DNA of 64,000 nt from Saxidomus purpurata (Eukaryota; Mollusca; Bivalvia; Venerida; Veneridae): positions 24,106,498-24,170,497 of the forward strand of contig JAFMSR010000018.1 in the NCBI GenBank assembly GCA_022818135.1, read 5' to 3'. The position numbers and the translations under genes were made by a program. Position 1 is the first letter of the stretch. Every line of letters begins with the position of its first letter. Positions 45,111-57,500 of the stretch are shown piece by piece. The notes under the pieces were generated by a model that saw only the letters and a program-made list of their open reading frames with translations, made no database searches and had not been told where the DNA came from.

Positions 45111-47814
45111 ATTTTCCAAACAAATAATGTGTTCAATGAACGTAAAATGATAAATAAATACAACTTTAAAGAACAACATATATCGAAAATATCATTCTAG
45201 CACTATTAATCAACACAGAAGCCTTCCGTAATAAATCGTTATCCACCCAACAACTTGACATAGATTATTGAATGTTTTACGGTACTGTTACATATATATT
45301 ACCTGATTTTCCCGATAATGTATGGAAAGTATAGCCTAACTTTAGGTTAAGTAATAACTTTGCAATGATTATATTACTTATGCTTTTGAAGTTACTCATT
45401 TGGTGCCAGCTTTAAGGAAATTCCCTTTAAAGTAATCATAGGACCTTCATTTCAACTGTATTTCGATCTTTTACAAGCGGGCAGTTCATATTATCATCTT
45501 TACTTGGAATGTCTAGTTCTAGACTACATTCCTCAGGAAGATACTGTCATTGTCATTTTCGGAAGCAGGAACCAATGATCCTCAATAAGTGAGAGCTAAA
45601 GTCAGCTAGCACGGAGACAGGTCAAATATTTTCATTTCATCAGTAAAAAGAGTTGTCTGTTCAGTTAGTCTTGACCCAGTGCAGGGCACAGGTACTTGGC
45701 GTGTGGCAAAGACTCCAAGCCCTCTGCTACAACCCACTGACCCACTGATACGAGGCTCAAACATTTTTCGGAAAAAAAAATCATATGTTATATAGTATAT
45801 TAAAGTATTTGACTCAACGAGTAGGGAAAGTACCCGCACCTAATTTTGTTAATTCTCGATTTCAATAAAACAGGTGTCAACAGATGCATAAATAATTAAG
45901 CTCTCAAAGCATATAAAACATGATTTTTTTCTCTTCGAAAAATGTTTGAATCTTGGTGGAAACGATTTTTTAAACTGGACTTAAACACAACGTGCTGATT
46001 TATATCTAATTGTTGCTTTCGTTTTATCTGATATTTTCGTCTAATATCCGACTATTGTGAATAAAGCCAGACATGTTACATATATAATAAAGAAAGCATT
46101 ATAGCTTTATAGAGCTTAATCCTATCTGGGAGTTTCTCTAGAAGTGAGAATGATTCAAGTGGTACTGGAAATGGTTTTGTGATATCATACGTTTGGAAGA
46201 TTTATAAATGCTACCATATCAAACAAAATTTAAACAAGAAAACATTTGAAACTGATGACATCATTCCCGGAGAAATGATGAGCATTTTATGAAAAAGCCG
46301 CTATGGTTGAACCACTTGATTCTCATTACATTAGAAGAATAACAAAGTGGGGATAAATGTTGATGATATTTTTATTGATTTTCTTATGACCATCCTACTC
46401 CACACTGAACAACACATATCTAACCATGTTTAGCGAATACCCAACTCCCAGTTAGCTGGTTATTCGAAGATAACTTGGTATTACCTTAAGTTATGCAAAA
46501 ACCCAACTCCTAGCTGGCTAGATATTCAAATCTACCTGGGATTCAATATCCAATACCCAATTCCCATCTTCCAGCTAACTTCACACACTTTAACTTTGAA
46601 GCCACATTGTGGTGACTGGCAATGTTATTAATATATATCAATATATTGATACTGGGCTACGAAGAAATTAATTTAAAACCCCTTAAAAACCTGACTATAT
46701 AACGGCTTCGCAAAGACTTTCCCTCCCTGTATCAAGCAAATTTCATTTTAACAGTTTCTGTAATTGAAACTGGAATATTTATCAAACAAACCCATAGACA
46801 AAGTTGACTTACTCTTAAATAGACTGTGTTTATATAACAAGATAATCGAGGACGACAGCTGTAGATTGACTTCAACAGTTTAACATAATATGCGCTTTGC
46901 TTTGTGGAAATCATTGTACTGTCATCACTCATCAGTGTATTTTTCAGTGCGTCTGAAAATCGAAATTTGATGCTTATACATGTTGGAGTAATGCTCTCTA
47001 TTACAATCTTTTTCAACGCAAGACTTAACGTATCGGTATGTTATATTGAGGCTTTCAAAGTTGAATATTTACATGTTTCTTTAAATAATGAATGAATCTC
47101 TCCTGTTCGGACGAGTCTAGGATTTAAGAACAACTGTGCACGTTACTTGTACGTCCAATTTGCAAGCATTTTTATCTATTGACATGCATTTTTAAATACA
47201 TAATTAATTGACAAAGCACAAATCCCTTGAGGAATAATTTCAAGTTGAAACAATAAACCAATAAAATATGATTTGATTCTTTCCTCACAAATTGTATTAT
47301 TCCATTGTAAGAGATTGACAGTTTTAATTCCGTTGTTGACATTCAGCATTTACCATTTAGGTTGTGTCTCAAATCATGACTACTGTTAACCAATAAGTGT
47401 TCGCTTCATCTTTATTTTTGCTGTATTAGAGAAGATGAGTTTTCAATTAATCTTAGAAAACACAAGTATAATCTTTTTCTTGCTCTATCGGCCAGTAAAG
47501 TTTATAATGATGATATAATCATACACAAATATTGACTTATAAATCAAACTTTTTAGAAAATCGGTTAAGATGCTTCTGCTATGCGACCCAAGAAACCATT
47601 TAAATGTGTTTGGAAAAAAAGGACATAATTTTTATAATGTAAAATTAAAAAAAAATGTAGATTTTACAAGTAGAACACAATGTTCTGATTTTCGGGTCGA
47701 AAGTCGGTTTAGTTTATTGTCATTGCAAAAATCGTAAAACCCCCAATTACTATAGAATTATGAAAAAAATGAAAACAATAGATATTCTTAATATTAGGAA
47801 CAATAAATCATGAT
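45111..47814. other. About 2.7 kb, sparse
   Basis: No gene recognised. Imperfect repeats of AACCCAACTCCTAGCTGGCT type occur at 46435-46580. A weak GAGCCTCGTATCAGTGG segment (minus, about 45735-45755) is not convincing as a tRNA. Confidence 0.4.
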
Positions 47815-48242
47815 TTAAAGTGACATTATGCGCATCTTACTGCACATAGTGTATTTTTGGTGACAGTTTTATAAAAGCAATTTTTGGTTGCTGTGCATTT
47901 AAATGTGTTAAATTAATGATTATGCCGCATTAGTATTTGAAGTTGGTGCTTTAGATATAAAAAAATCGGACTGATAAAATGATAGTTGATTGTGTCGTTG
48001 TTGATGTTGGTAGAGATTTCGGCAGTGGAAGGGAAGCAACTCATGCGTGTAGTTGTTCTTTTCTTAAATTGACTCTCCCAGTCAAATAAGAAAATCAATA
48101 TTTTGGAAAGTTATCTTTTCATACTGGTAGCGAGAAGAGTTTGGTGTATTGGGTTAAAAGCTATTATTTCCTCTACGCTTTTGTATACACGCCATTTTCA
48201 ACTGGATTTTTACTTGAAAAAATGCGCATAATGTCACTTTAA
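47815..48242. mobile_element. 428-bp MITE with TTAAAGTGACATTATGCGCAT ends
   Basis: The first 20 bases TTAAAGTGACATTATGCGCA and the inverse at the right end are identical. The outermost TTAA may be a target duplication, as for Kolobok or piggyBac elements; this is unproven. The right half (about 47990-48240) recurs at 60895-61163. Confidence 0.75.
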
Positions 48243-48565
48243 CAATAACGTCACATGAACTAGTGTACCATAAACATTTTTCTTATTACAGAGTTGTAAA
48301 TTAAGCTATAATTGCTAGTAAATTTCTTATGTTTTACGCAGTGCATTTTTCGATTTAGATACCCCTGACATATCTAAAGATAGTATAATTAGTATAGATT
48401 AGAAGGACGCAGAGAATCCAGAAGAACTTTAATTTTAATCCTCCAAGTGAGTGACAAAAATGCCGTACATTAAATACTACATATGAAATACTAGACACTA
48501 AATACTTGAACTCTTGATTTGCACCGTAACATTTTCATTGGTAGGAAGTTTGCTTTATACGCAAT

Positions 48566-48780
48566 TATAAAACGTGAAGCTGGCAGTAGCCGTAGCAGTA
48601 GCAGAAGTTAAGCAGTAGCAGTAGCTTAGCTGAGCAGTAATACTACCTTAAAAGTAGCAATAGCTAAGCAGTAGCAGTAGCAGTAGCTGAACAGTAGAAG
48701 TAGCTCAGCAGTAGCAGTAGCTTTACAGTAGCAGTAGCATAGCAGTATAAGTAGCACAACAGTAGCTTAGCAGAATCCGC
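48566..48780 (-). repeat. TACTGC array, inverted orientation
   Basis: AAAACGTGAAGCTGGCAGTA, then GCAGTAGCAGTAGCTTAGCT-type units, the inverse of the 13290-13370 sequence. Confidence 0.9.
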
Positions 48781-49186
48781 CTTGGGAGTAGGAGGTTAGA
48801 AGCCCAGCAGGGGTTATATGGCTGGGATAGGATCCGGGAAGTAAATGTGATCAGAAAAGAAAGTGTCTCTCATAAGTTAGAAATGACTGGACCTTTCACT
48901 GTTGTAAGCAAACATTTATATTATACTTTTATTACACATAATAAGACAAGAGTGACCACAGGCTTCAGGGGAGGAGGATGATGAACATGGAGATACTGAA
49001 TATGATAATTAATGACTTAATGACGATGACGATGATGATACATTATTTCATGCTGGATAACTGTTGATGACGATACAATAATTTACAATGATAATTCTAA
49101 TAAATGAAGATAAAGACTTGCTATTTATAATTACTATTATTGTTGCAGCGATACTTATATTATAGATACCTTGACACACTAATAAT
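48781..49186. other. Spacer between opposed TACTGC arrays
   Basis: AT-rich with GATGATGACGATGATG-type purine runs around 49020. No gene or transposon ends seen. Confidence 0.4.
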
Positions 49187-49760
49187 CCACTGATGTGCTA
49201 CTACTGTGCTACTGCTTTGCTACAGCTGTGCTACTGCTAGCTTAGCTACTGCTCAGCTACTAATACTGTAACTGCTAAGCTACTGCTACAGCTGAGCTAT
49301 TGCTACTACTGAGCTACTGCTGCTGTTCTGCTACTGCTAAGCCACTGCTTTGCTACTGCTACAGCTCAGCTACTTATACTGTTACTGCTTAGCTAATGCT
49401 ACTGCTAAGCCTTTGTTACTGCTGAACTACTGCTGCAGTTCTGCTACTGCTTAGCCACTGCTTCTGCTTTGCTACTGCTTCTGCTTAGCTAGTGCTGTGC
49501 TACTGCTATACTACTGCTACAGTTACTGCTCAGCTACTCGGCTACTGCTACTGCTCATCTATTGCTGCTACTGCTGAGCTCTTACGACTGCTAAGCTATT
49601 GCGACTGCTCAGCTAGCTACTGCTTCTCCTCAGTTACTGCTACATCTAATATACTGCTACTGCTAAGCTACTGCTACTGCTGCTGCTACCCCTGAGCTAC
49701 TGCTTTGCTACTGTTGTGCTACTGCTGTGCTACTGCTTCTGCCCAGCTACTGCTTCTGCA
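49187..49760 (+). repeat. TACTGC array, direct orientation
   Basis: Imperfect GCTACTGCTTTGCTACTGCT-type units over about 570 bp. With 48566-48780 it forms a head-to-head pair around 400 bp. The frame at 49492-49695 is array translation, not a gene. Confidence 0.9.
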
Positions 49761-50939
49761 AACGCATCACTACCATTTCATCCAGATTAATTGGTTTTAA
49801 TTCAATGAACAGGCTCAAAATCAATGAAATTTCACATTTTAATGCGGCAAAATAAGGCCAGGCTGATGTACCACTGGAAAGTTACCTCTTTCCAAAGACA
49901 GTCGTCGCTCTTCTGATAAATAGGACTAGGTTTACTACATGGGTGACGGCTCTTTTACTGGCAGATTGTCTTTACAATACATACACATGATGAGTGGACC
50001 TAAATCATTATGTCTATGTAGAAAGCTTGAGTACTTCATCTGTTGAGTTTTGTTATTATCTAGATCCTAGTATAGTCACGGTACCGAACCCACATGACTT
50101 TTTCGGTTATTTGTGGGTTGCAGAAATGTCAACAAACCTCGATTCAAGTCACATTAATTTTGTAAATCATTCATATCTGTCAACATAATATGTAGTTGCC
50201 GCCAAACTAAAGTATATTTGTAAGTGTAGAGTAACTATATTTTCTCAGACCCTTTCTGCTATTGATTACCTTGTAAGCCAGGTCAGTGATATACGGTCAT
50301 CTTTGCGTTTTTGTTTTTATGGTTGTTTAACCAAAGTTCAAGGGCCATGTGAGATTAAACTACCATACAAACTGTAATAAATGTTTTATGGTACTTTGTA
50401 ATGTACTGTGGATGCTTAACTTATGTCAGGGTAATAAATGGTAAGATATTGCAATACAGTCACAGTCCTTTTAGTTGAGAACTGCTTCTGTTCAAGGACA
50501 CAGTGACATATCTAAGTAATCTCCAAACGTACCAGTTGTTACGTGTATATGTGTGATGCATAAATACCAAAGAACTATGGACTGGAGTGCAAAACTGTAA
50601 AGTCGTGAAAACTGATGACAACATAGAAATATGCTGTGAATTGAGACTGTAACGAAGAAACCGAAGAAATACTGGCACAATTACTGAAGGCTGTGTTGTT
50701 GAACTGTATTTTTATCAAAGGCAACAACCAGCTTCATGTAGTGTCGCTAGTATAAATAACCAAAATAGTGTTTACAATTTCCTAAGAATGACAGAAGGTC
50801 AGAAGAATAACAAATGAATAACGACTACTGACTGTAAGCTAAGGTAACATCAATATTATTCTGTTTCCAGAGTAGATAATTTTTTCAGTGCTTTAAGAGG
50901 TTGTATAAAAATAAGTGCATGATGGGACATCTTGCCTTT
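49761..50939. other. About 1.2 kb, sparse
   Basis: A decayed F1-type 3' end (CCAGGTCAGTGATATACGGT followed by CATCTTTGCG) lies near 50279-50310. The short frames here show no domain. Confidence 0.4.
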
Positions 50940-51115
50940 GTTAAAAACTTAACGATTTGTTAAGTCACTTAACGTTTCGTTAGCTAACAAAAATTTTAAC
51001 AATGATTTGAACAACCAAAAGTTTTTCAAATTGTTAGCTAACGAAAGAGTTAAAATTTAACGATTGTTAAGCTAACAAGATGTTAAAGTTAACGTAAGTT
51101 TTGAACAACTGGGCC
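50940..51115. mobile_element. MITE-like inverted repeat, possibly Harbinger-derived
   Basis: TTTCGTTAGCTAACAA (about 50975) and its inverse (about 51031) are embedded in repeated TTAACG motifs. The right end TTTTGAACAACTGGGCC is of a type I associate with PIF/Harbinger termini. The left end is unclear. Confidence 0.5.
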
Positions 51116-51735
51116 ATTGTCAGTACAAGGAGTAGAAGTTTAGATAAAGGCAGCAACACTGGATGTGATAAAGCCAAAATATTAGCTACATATGATGTTA
51201 GGCCTTGTAAATATGTCAAGATCACAGATGTTTATAATGGACAAACCACTCGAACAGACAACAGCCCGGTCTACAGTTCAGGTACATACCTTTTTAGCGC
51301 ATTTGTTACAGTGTAATGTTGTTGTAATTTATAGGGTTTTTCAGTATACATATTATTTGACTTCTCAGTTGCCTTTGCTTTAACATGAAGTATTGCATAC
51401 ATATAGTTTGTAATGATGTGTCAAAGTTTTGCTTGAACTAAGTTTGTTGCTGCATTGCCTGTGCCTGTCTTTAACTGATTATGCTGTATCAAATAGCACT
51501 GCCAACTTGCTACACAGAACCTTGGAATAATGTTCTTTAATTTTCATTGCAGATGATTTGTAGTTTCACTTGTTTATAGAGGCTTTGAAAGTTTTTGATA
51601 ATTGAACTGGCGAAGTACTAGATTTTGCGGAAATTAATATTAAATCTCATTAAGACTTTAATTGATTACATTGGTGACCTAACTTATATTATTTTCCAGA
51701 TAATGTAAATTCTCAATGTTCGTTTGTATTTACAG

Positions 51736-51963
51736 AAAGGCATTTCCATAACTGCTTTGTCTAAAGAGTTTGCGTATCTGGGTCAGAGGCAGAGCTTTTT
51801 CCTAGATGATAAATCCAGCATAACAGTCAGCGCAGAAGTGTTGCAGACTGCCCTATCTACTTAGGACAATCTTGTAAATAACATTGAGTTGGCTACTTCA
51901 GCTGGGCTAATCCCTTTGCATGTTAACACACAGGGTCAAGTAGTCTCTGTGGAAAACGTTTGA
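51736..51963 (+). pseudogene. Possible terminal exon of an unidentified gene, one in-frame stop
   Basis: After a splice-acceptor-like TATTTACAG, 75 codons run to TGA with a single internal TAG at 51862-51864. The reading is KGISITALSKEFAYLGQRQS...DDKSSITVSAEVLQTALST, stop, DNLVNNIELATSAGLIPLHV...GQVVSVENV. The composition looks protein-like rather than random. I do not recognise the family. The open frame at 51101-51282 ends in a possible donor (CAG|GTACAT), but its phase does not fit this exon. It may be a pseudogene, or chance. Confidence 0.3.
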
Positions 51964-52788
51964 GCAGAAAACACAACACAGAAAATATGTGCTTAAAATC
52001 CTTACCCTTGGCTACCTAATAGTATTATACATGAAGTGCTCATTTTAAGCTATTGTCATCAGCCCCTGTCTTTCCTCATCTGTCATGAGCATTGCACTTG
52101 AAACATCAGATTTTCGAAAACAACTAGAGCATTTGCAACAAAACTTAAAGTAATAATGAATAGTAACTTCAACTGGTACTTGGAACATACTATACATTTT
52201 AGATTAAGTTCTTACTGTTGTAATCCTTTAGTACACAATCTCATCTTTACATCAAAGCTTGTTTTTTCCGACCATATACGTATGATCTCAATGCAATTGT
52301 CATAGTTTATTTTTGAATAAAGATATATTTTCACATGAGCTGTTTAATTTTGTTTCTTTCCTTCAATAGTATTCCTTTAATACAGTTAAACCCTGTCTCA
52401 TTTAGCGCCCGGTTTAAGAACAATTTGTGTCACATGGTACAGTTCCTTGGCCTCAGTAACGTAAAATGTATTGTGGTTTTTGTGAGAGGGGCCTGCGAAA
52501 GTAAATTCTCAATATCTTGAAAATTTGCCAGTAAATCTCATTGGAAGTGTTTTCAGTTTCCGATAGTAAAAATGCATGCTTCCATTGGAAAACCAATCAT
52601 TTGCCAGTCAACAAGCAGTATCACTAGATAACTATCAGTCATCAAACTACAAAAGTACCTACTAAATACATGTACTGTAAAAATATAATTTGCTTCCGTT
52701 TTTGAAACAAGAAATGTTTCTGAATTCTGTTAATAATTATGTTATCCGTGACAATTTGCAGTTAAGTCAGCGACATGGCACACTTGTT
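51964..52788. other. About 820 bp without recognisable features
   Basis: No coding motif, tRNA-like box or repeat end seen. Confidence 0.4.
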
Positions 52789-53104
52789 AGCTCATCTGGC
52801 ATAACGTGCCAGGGTGAGCTATTAGGATCACTCACTGTCCGGGGTCCTTCGTCCGTCTGTTCGTCCACCATTTCAAGAATTCCATTCCATGCAGAACTCT
52901 GGTTGCTACGGCAACAAATAGGAAAATCTTTTAAAACCTCCTTCTCTGAAACCACAAGGCGTAGAGAAGAGATATTTAGCATGAATCGTTGTCTTGTGGA
53001 CCTCTTCCAAGATTGTTCAAAATTGACCCTTCCTGCTATTGTTGACCTTGTAATATAGCCAATGGTAACCAGGTGAGCGATATGGGGCCATATTGGCCCT
53101 CTTG
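52789..53104 (+). mobile_element. Helentron-like non-autonomous element, family F1, 316 bp
   Basis: The 5' end AGCTCATCTGGCATAACGTG folds with CCAGGGTGAGCT. The 3' side is CCAGGTGAGCGATATG, then hairpin GGGCCATATTGGCCC and TCTTG before flanking TTTTT. The interior holds one unit of the 166-bp repeat (CTCTGAAACCACAAGGC) found in the 42757-43931 copy. Confidence 0.8.
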
Positions 53105-54505
53105 TTTTTAATTTCTGTTTTAAAATGCTGACAGCTCAGCTCATCAAACCCTCTTTGACTTGAGAACCACACAACTTCAGTTCCTTCAGCGCTTTGATTC
53201 TCTATATACTAGCATTCTACACTTAGTCTAAGTGTGTTACTACACTACTTTAATGGCTTTCCTAGAGTTACCTCACATTCTATTGTAAGTGTTTTACAAT
53301 GCATAGTGAAGATCTACTTTTGATATTAATATCACTTGCAAATAACAAAAATGAATAAAAATAAAATCTTCACCGACATAAACTTGTTACTTTCTCCTAA
53401 ATTTTCTGATCAATTTGGTCCGTCCTCACTCTAATTTATACAGATATCTCTATGAGTTTGAGTGATACCTAGCGTCCTTGAGTGATATCTCTATAACTGA
53501 AAGAGCTATCTGTTTAACATTATTGCAGAGATGTCCGTATGATTTTAATCAGATGTCACTTTGTCTCACAGTGTTAAAGGATAGCTATTTGTAATCGTGC
53601 TAGCATCTTCAGTAGCCGGAAAAAGTACAAACATCTCCCTAAAAGATGTAAGCACTGCGAGGTCGGATGTTTCTGATTTTTCAAATTCCAGTTTTTTTAA
53701 TTTTTTGCTGCAACAAATTAAATCTCTGTATACTGCTGGCAATTGATGTGATAAAGCTATCTCTATCAACTCTATCACCTTTACGTATACGTGATAACTA
53801 TCACAATAAAAGTGTTATTTCTATAAGATATGAGCTATTTCCTGACATTTTAAAGATAAATCTTTATCTAACTTTTGGATAACTTATCGCTTTAAAACTC
53901 GCTATAAAATAGAATTTCCTGTAGTCACATCAAGGAATAAAACAGATATAGCCAACGAAAAAGTCATGTGAGATCGGTACCGTGAGAGTGTTACTTCTGA
54001 GAAAGTTTTACGTGATCAGCTTTTTATATGGCATACACACTCATTCAATTTAACAAGTGGTAAAGTACTCGAACCGAACTCCAGTTCATTGCGATTGTTA
54101 CTCATTCTGAGCGAACAAAGTAAACATATCAAACATAGACGAATAAAGGTACGAATTGCAGATATTAGCTTGAAAATGGTTTCAAAGGCACATCAAATTT
54201 TATCAAAAGCAGACATAAGTAAAAGGAATTCGTGGCAAAAATAAAATGCAGAAATGACCTCCTGTTCATTTCAAGGAAATATCTTGTATTTTCAATCAAG
54301 TAAAATTGAAAATTTCGTTTCTGTCTTTTTTAAATCGTGCCCACGGCCCTGAGCAAAAAGCACTAGTGATATTTCCAGTTAAAATGCAGTTAAACATCAG
54401 TTTTCATTTAAATTCCCACTGCAGTAATTTTCCATTGTTTTCTGCCAACATTTGAAAGCCTTAGAGAAAACCAGTTTTTTGTCCAGTTAAAATCCAGTTT
54501 TTAAA
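53105..54505. other. About 1.4 kb, sparse; possible F5 3' end
   Basis: TTCCTTCAGCGCTTTGATT near 53181 resembles the 3' end of family F5, but nothing upstream matches its body. No gene recognised. Confidence 0.4.
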
Positions 54506-57500
54506 CAAGAGCTGTCTCATGACAGCACGCTCGACTATTCGAAAGCTTGTCGGTAAAATGAGGTTTTTTGTCTAAGAACAGGTGTATTGTGTAATTGTCT
54601 ATAAGAATTACAGCCGTGGCAATAATTGTACAGCATTTCCCGATAGTATAGTTTCATACAGAGACGTCATAGCTAAAATCCGATACAACTTAAATGGAAG
54701 ATTCTATTATAAATAACCGCTCAAAATAGGGGTGTACTATACTGTTTACCTCAGTAGCCAGGTATCGATCGATAAATTACAACACGTGTACTACCCGACC
54801 TTTATTGTGAGTTGCATTGTTTAAAAGAAGCATTCACATTTGTGTAATAAATAAATACATCTCAATGCTGTTTAGTTTAACAAAATACGTAACAAAGTTG
54901 AAACGGAAATAGAGGTACTTCCGTGACTGAATAGATCACGATCGCACATCTTGAAAATTTAGAATCTAACTGCAAACATTAAAACGATAACAGATCTATT
55001 ACAATCCCATCCTTACGGTGTCAATGTAAAATGGACATACATTTGTATTTAAATAGATCTGTACATGTATTTTACGAGCATGGTGTGAACAGACATCCCT
55101 TATACATGTACAAAAAGAGTGACACCGATGGGTGTCTACAGAAATTTTCCCCGAGACTTTCATATGCAGCTCCCCGGAATGTATTATTATTATTTATTAT
55201 TTAGCAGTACATAGATCACAATTAACATTTTCATAATAATCACTATAAAACAATATTAACAATAAATAATGTAAATATTTATATTAGATCTACATAGGTT
55301 AAATTTAAGATGTTCAATAAAACACTCTAAAACAGGCTATACTTATTTCATAGAAGTGAAATCAATTAAAAGCTAACATAATTTCCAGTATAAACTAAGA
55401 TAGAAATGTTTCGAATGTGATCGAAAGAGTACAAAAGTTATTCTTTCGCGGTTTTATTTGTACTCGTATATACAAATTATTACACACATGAAGTAAATTT
55501 CCGTGAATTTCTTGTGATTTCACCAACTTGCGCGCAGCGGTCGCACTGACGACAATGCCATGTACATTGTAACGTTCTAGTTGGAAACAAAATGTCCGTG
55601 TCAAAAGCATTCGGTTTTTAATCACACATAGTCTGTCGTTTTCCCGTCATTTTATTGTAATGAAATTCGTTAGTATATGTTTTCTTATCGTTGATTGTAT
55701 GTTTTTACATCAAAACGTAAAATAAAAATATATAGTTAGTTAAAGCGTGATAACATGGTCTCGCTGTGATTCTATCAAGTTTGGTCAATTCCATAATTTC
55801 ATCATGTATAATACATGTACATATTAATGAAATAAACAAATTGGATACGAGATCAAATTACCCGTCTGCCATGTCTGTCGTTTCATTTTCATGTCCAACA
55901 TTTGTTGATTTGATTTTTTTTCAGAGACTCATTAACCCCAACTCTTTCCCGAAAATAAAAGGATATATAGGAAAAGCAATAGGCTTTGAAAGTAAAATCA
56001 GAATTCACAAAAGAAAAGTTTCGTGTTCACTGTCGGGCTGGCAGTACATGTAAACTGGAAATATTGATTTCACGGAGAAAAAAAATCAATTTTGAACAAG
56101 TAAAGATTTCGGCAGGCAGGTAAATTTGTCAAAAGCCGAATACGACACAAGTGTTTGAATATATAACAAGTGCTGCGAATCAAATTATCAGTTTCGGAAA
56201 GATAATCTCTTCTCATTTTGGCGAAACATGGACAGTACGATGTGAAAAAGGCATTTTATGAAAAAATGGCGTACTGCACTTTTAATGAAAATTAAGCAGC
56301 TATTACTGTTTGTACATACATGTACAAATATTTTCATACGCATGAAGAAAATGTGCTTTTCGGTTTTATTTTAAAAAAAACTATATAATGACTTCAGGGA
56401 ACATAATGCATTTATAATGATTCATGAACTTGCGGTAGCGATTAAGATTATCAGCCAGAGATACCATTGAATCATTCACAAAGAAATGACCCCTGCCCCT
56501 GAATCACCGCAGGAATACTACACATGTAAAATTATATATTTTCTCCAATATAAACATCTCGGCTGATTGTAGCTACTTCAGACATATTACAAAATCATAC
56601 GGTAATAAAATGGTGTGTTTCATTTTCTCTTTTTGGAATCCAGAAACCTTCATGTGACATCGTAAAAAACCTTGACTCTTTCGGTTAAACTCTGGATATG
56701 AAGATTAGTTTTACAGCACAACCTGTCAACAATTCTTATTGAGTAACACGGACATTTCATGGTGAACTTGAATTGGGTATAAGCTACGCTTTTCTGAACT
56801 CTCGGGATAACCCGAGGTGTAACCTCACCACTTTGAGAAGCTATCGTTTGGTAATAATTTCCCCATACTCCAATGATGTGCTGCTTCGAAACTTTCTTAA
56901 CTCTATGCCGCTACACCAATTTTACAGAAAACATTTTATGACAAATTTAGGTACAAGTATCGTTTTGTTATCATATATGAAGACCGTTTCCTGGTTGTAT
57001 CAGAATATTCGGACGTATCCAACGGACTGGTGATTAGACAGTGCATACACTGGCACATGTAGTTACTTTCCGGGTCATGTACAGTAAATGCATACTGGCT
57101 CAGAGTTTACCAACGTGACTAGAGAAAGATGACACTATCTTTCGATTTTAAATCCGCTGAAATCTTTTAGCTTGTACATATCTGCCACATTGTCTTCATT
57201 TTGTATTAAATGACGTAAAGAAAGGTATAAATTTTAGCGCATGTACTAACGATGTGAGTGTACTAACGACACCACTATTTTAAGCAGTAATTTTATAATG
57301 GATTCTCCCATTTCATTTACCGACAGATGTATCGGTTTTTTGTTAGAAAGAAAGTTGTATAGACGTAGTTAAACTAATATGAAATGCTGCAGTTTTGACG
57401 GCTGTAAGGTCAAAGATATGAAACTTGTTCAAAGACCTTTGTAAATGAACATTAAGTGCAAAGCCTTACTCTGGATTATGAAAGCCAACTGGGGGGAGGA

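Noticed and set aside
45660..45760. Possible tRNA-like SINE on the minus strand
   Set aside because: GAGCC and GTGGGTC words are present, but there is no proper A/B-box pair.
49994..50188. 64-codon frame (MDLNHYVYVESL...)
   Set aside because: No recognised domain, splice context or repeat copy; length is within chance for AT-rich DNA.
51101..51282. Upstream exon for the 51736 segment
   Set aside because: The donor-like end leaves a phase that puts the next segment out of frame.
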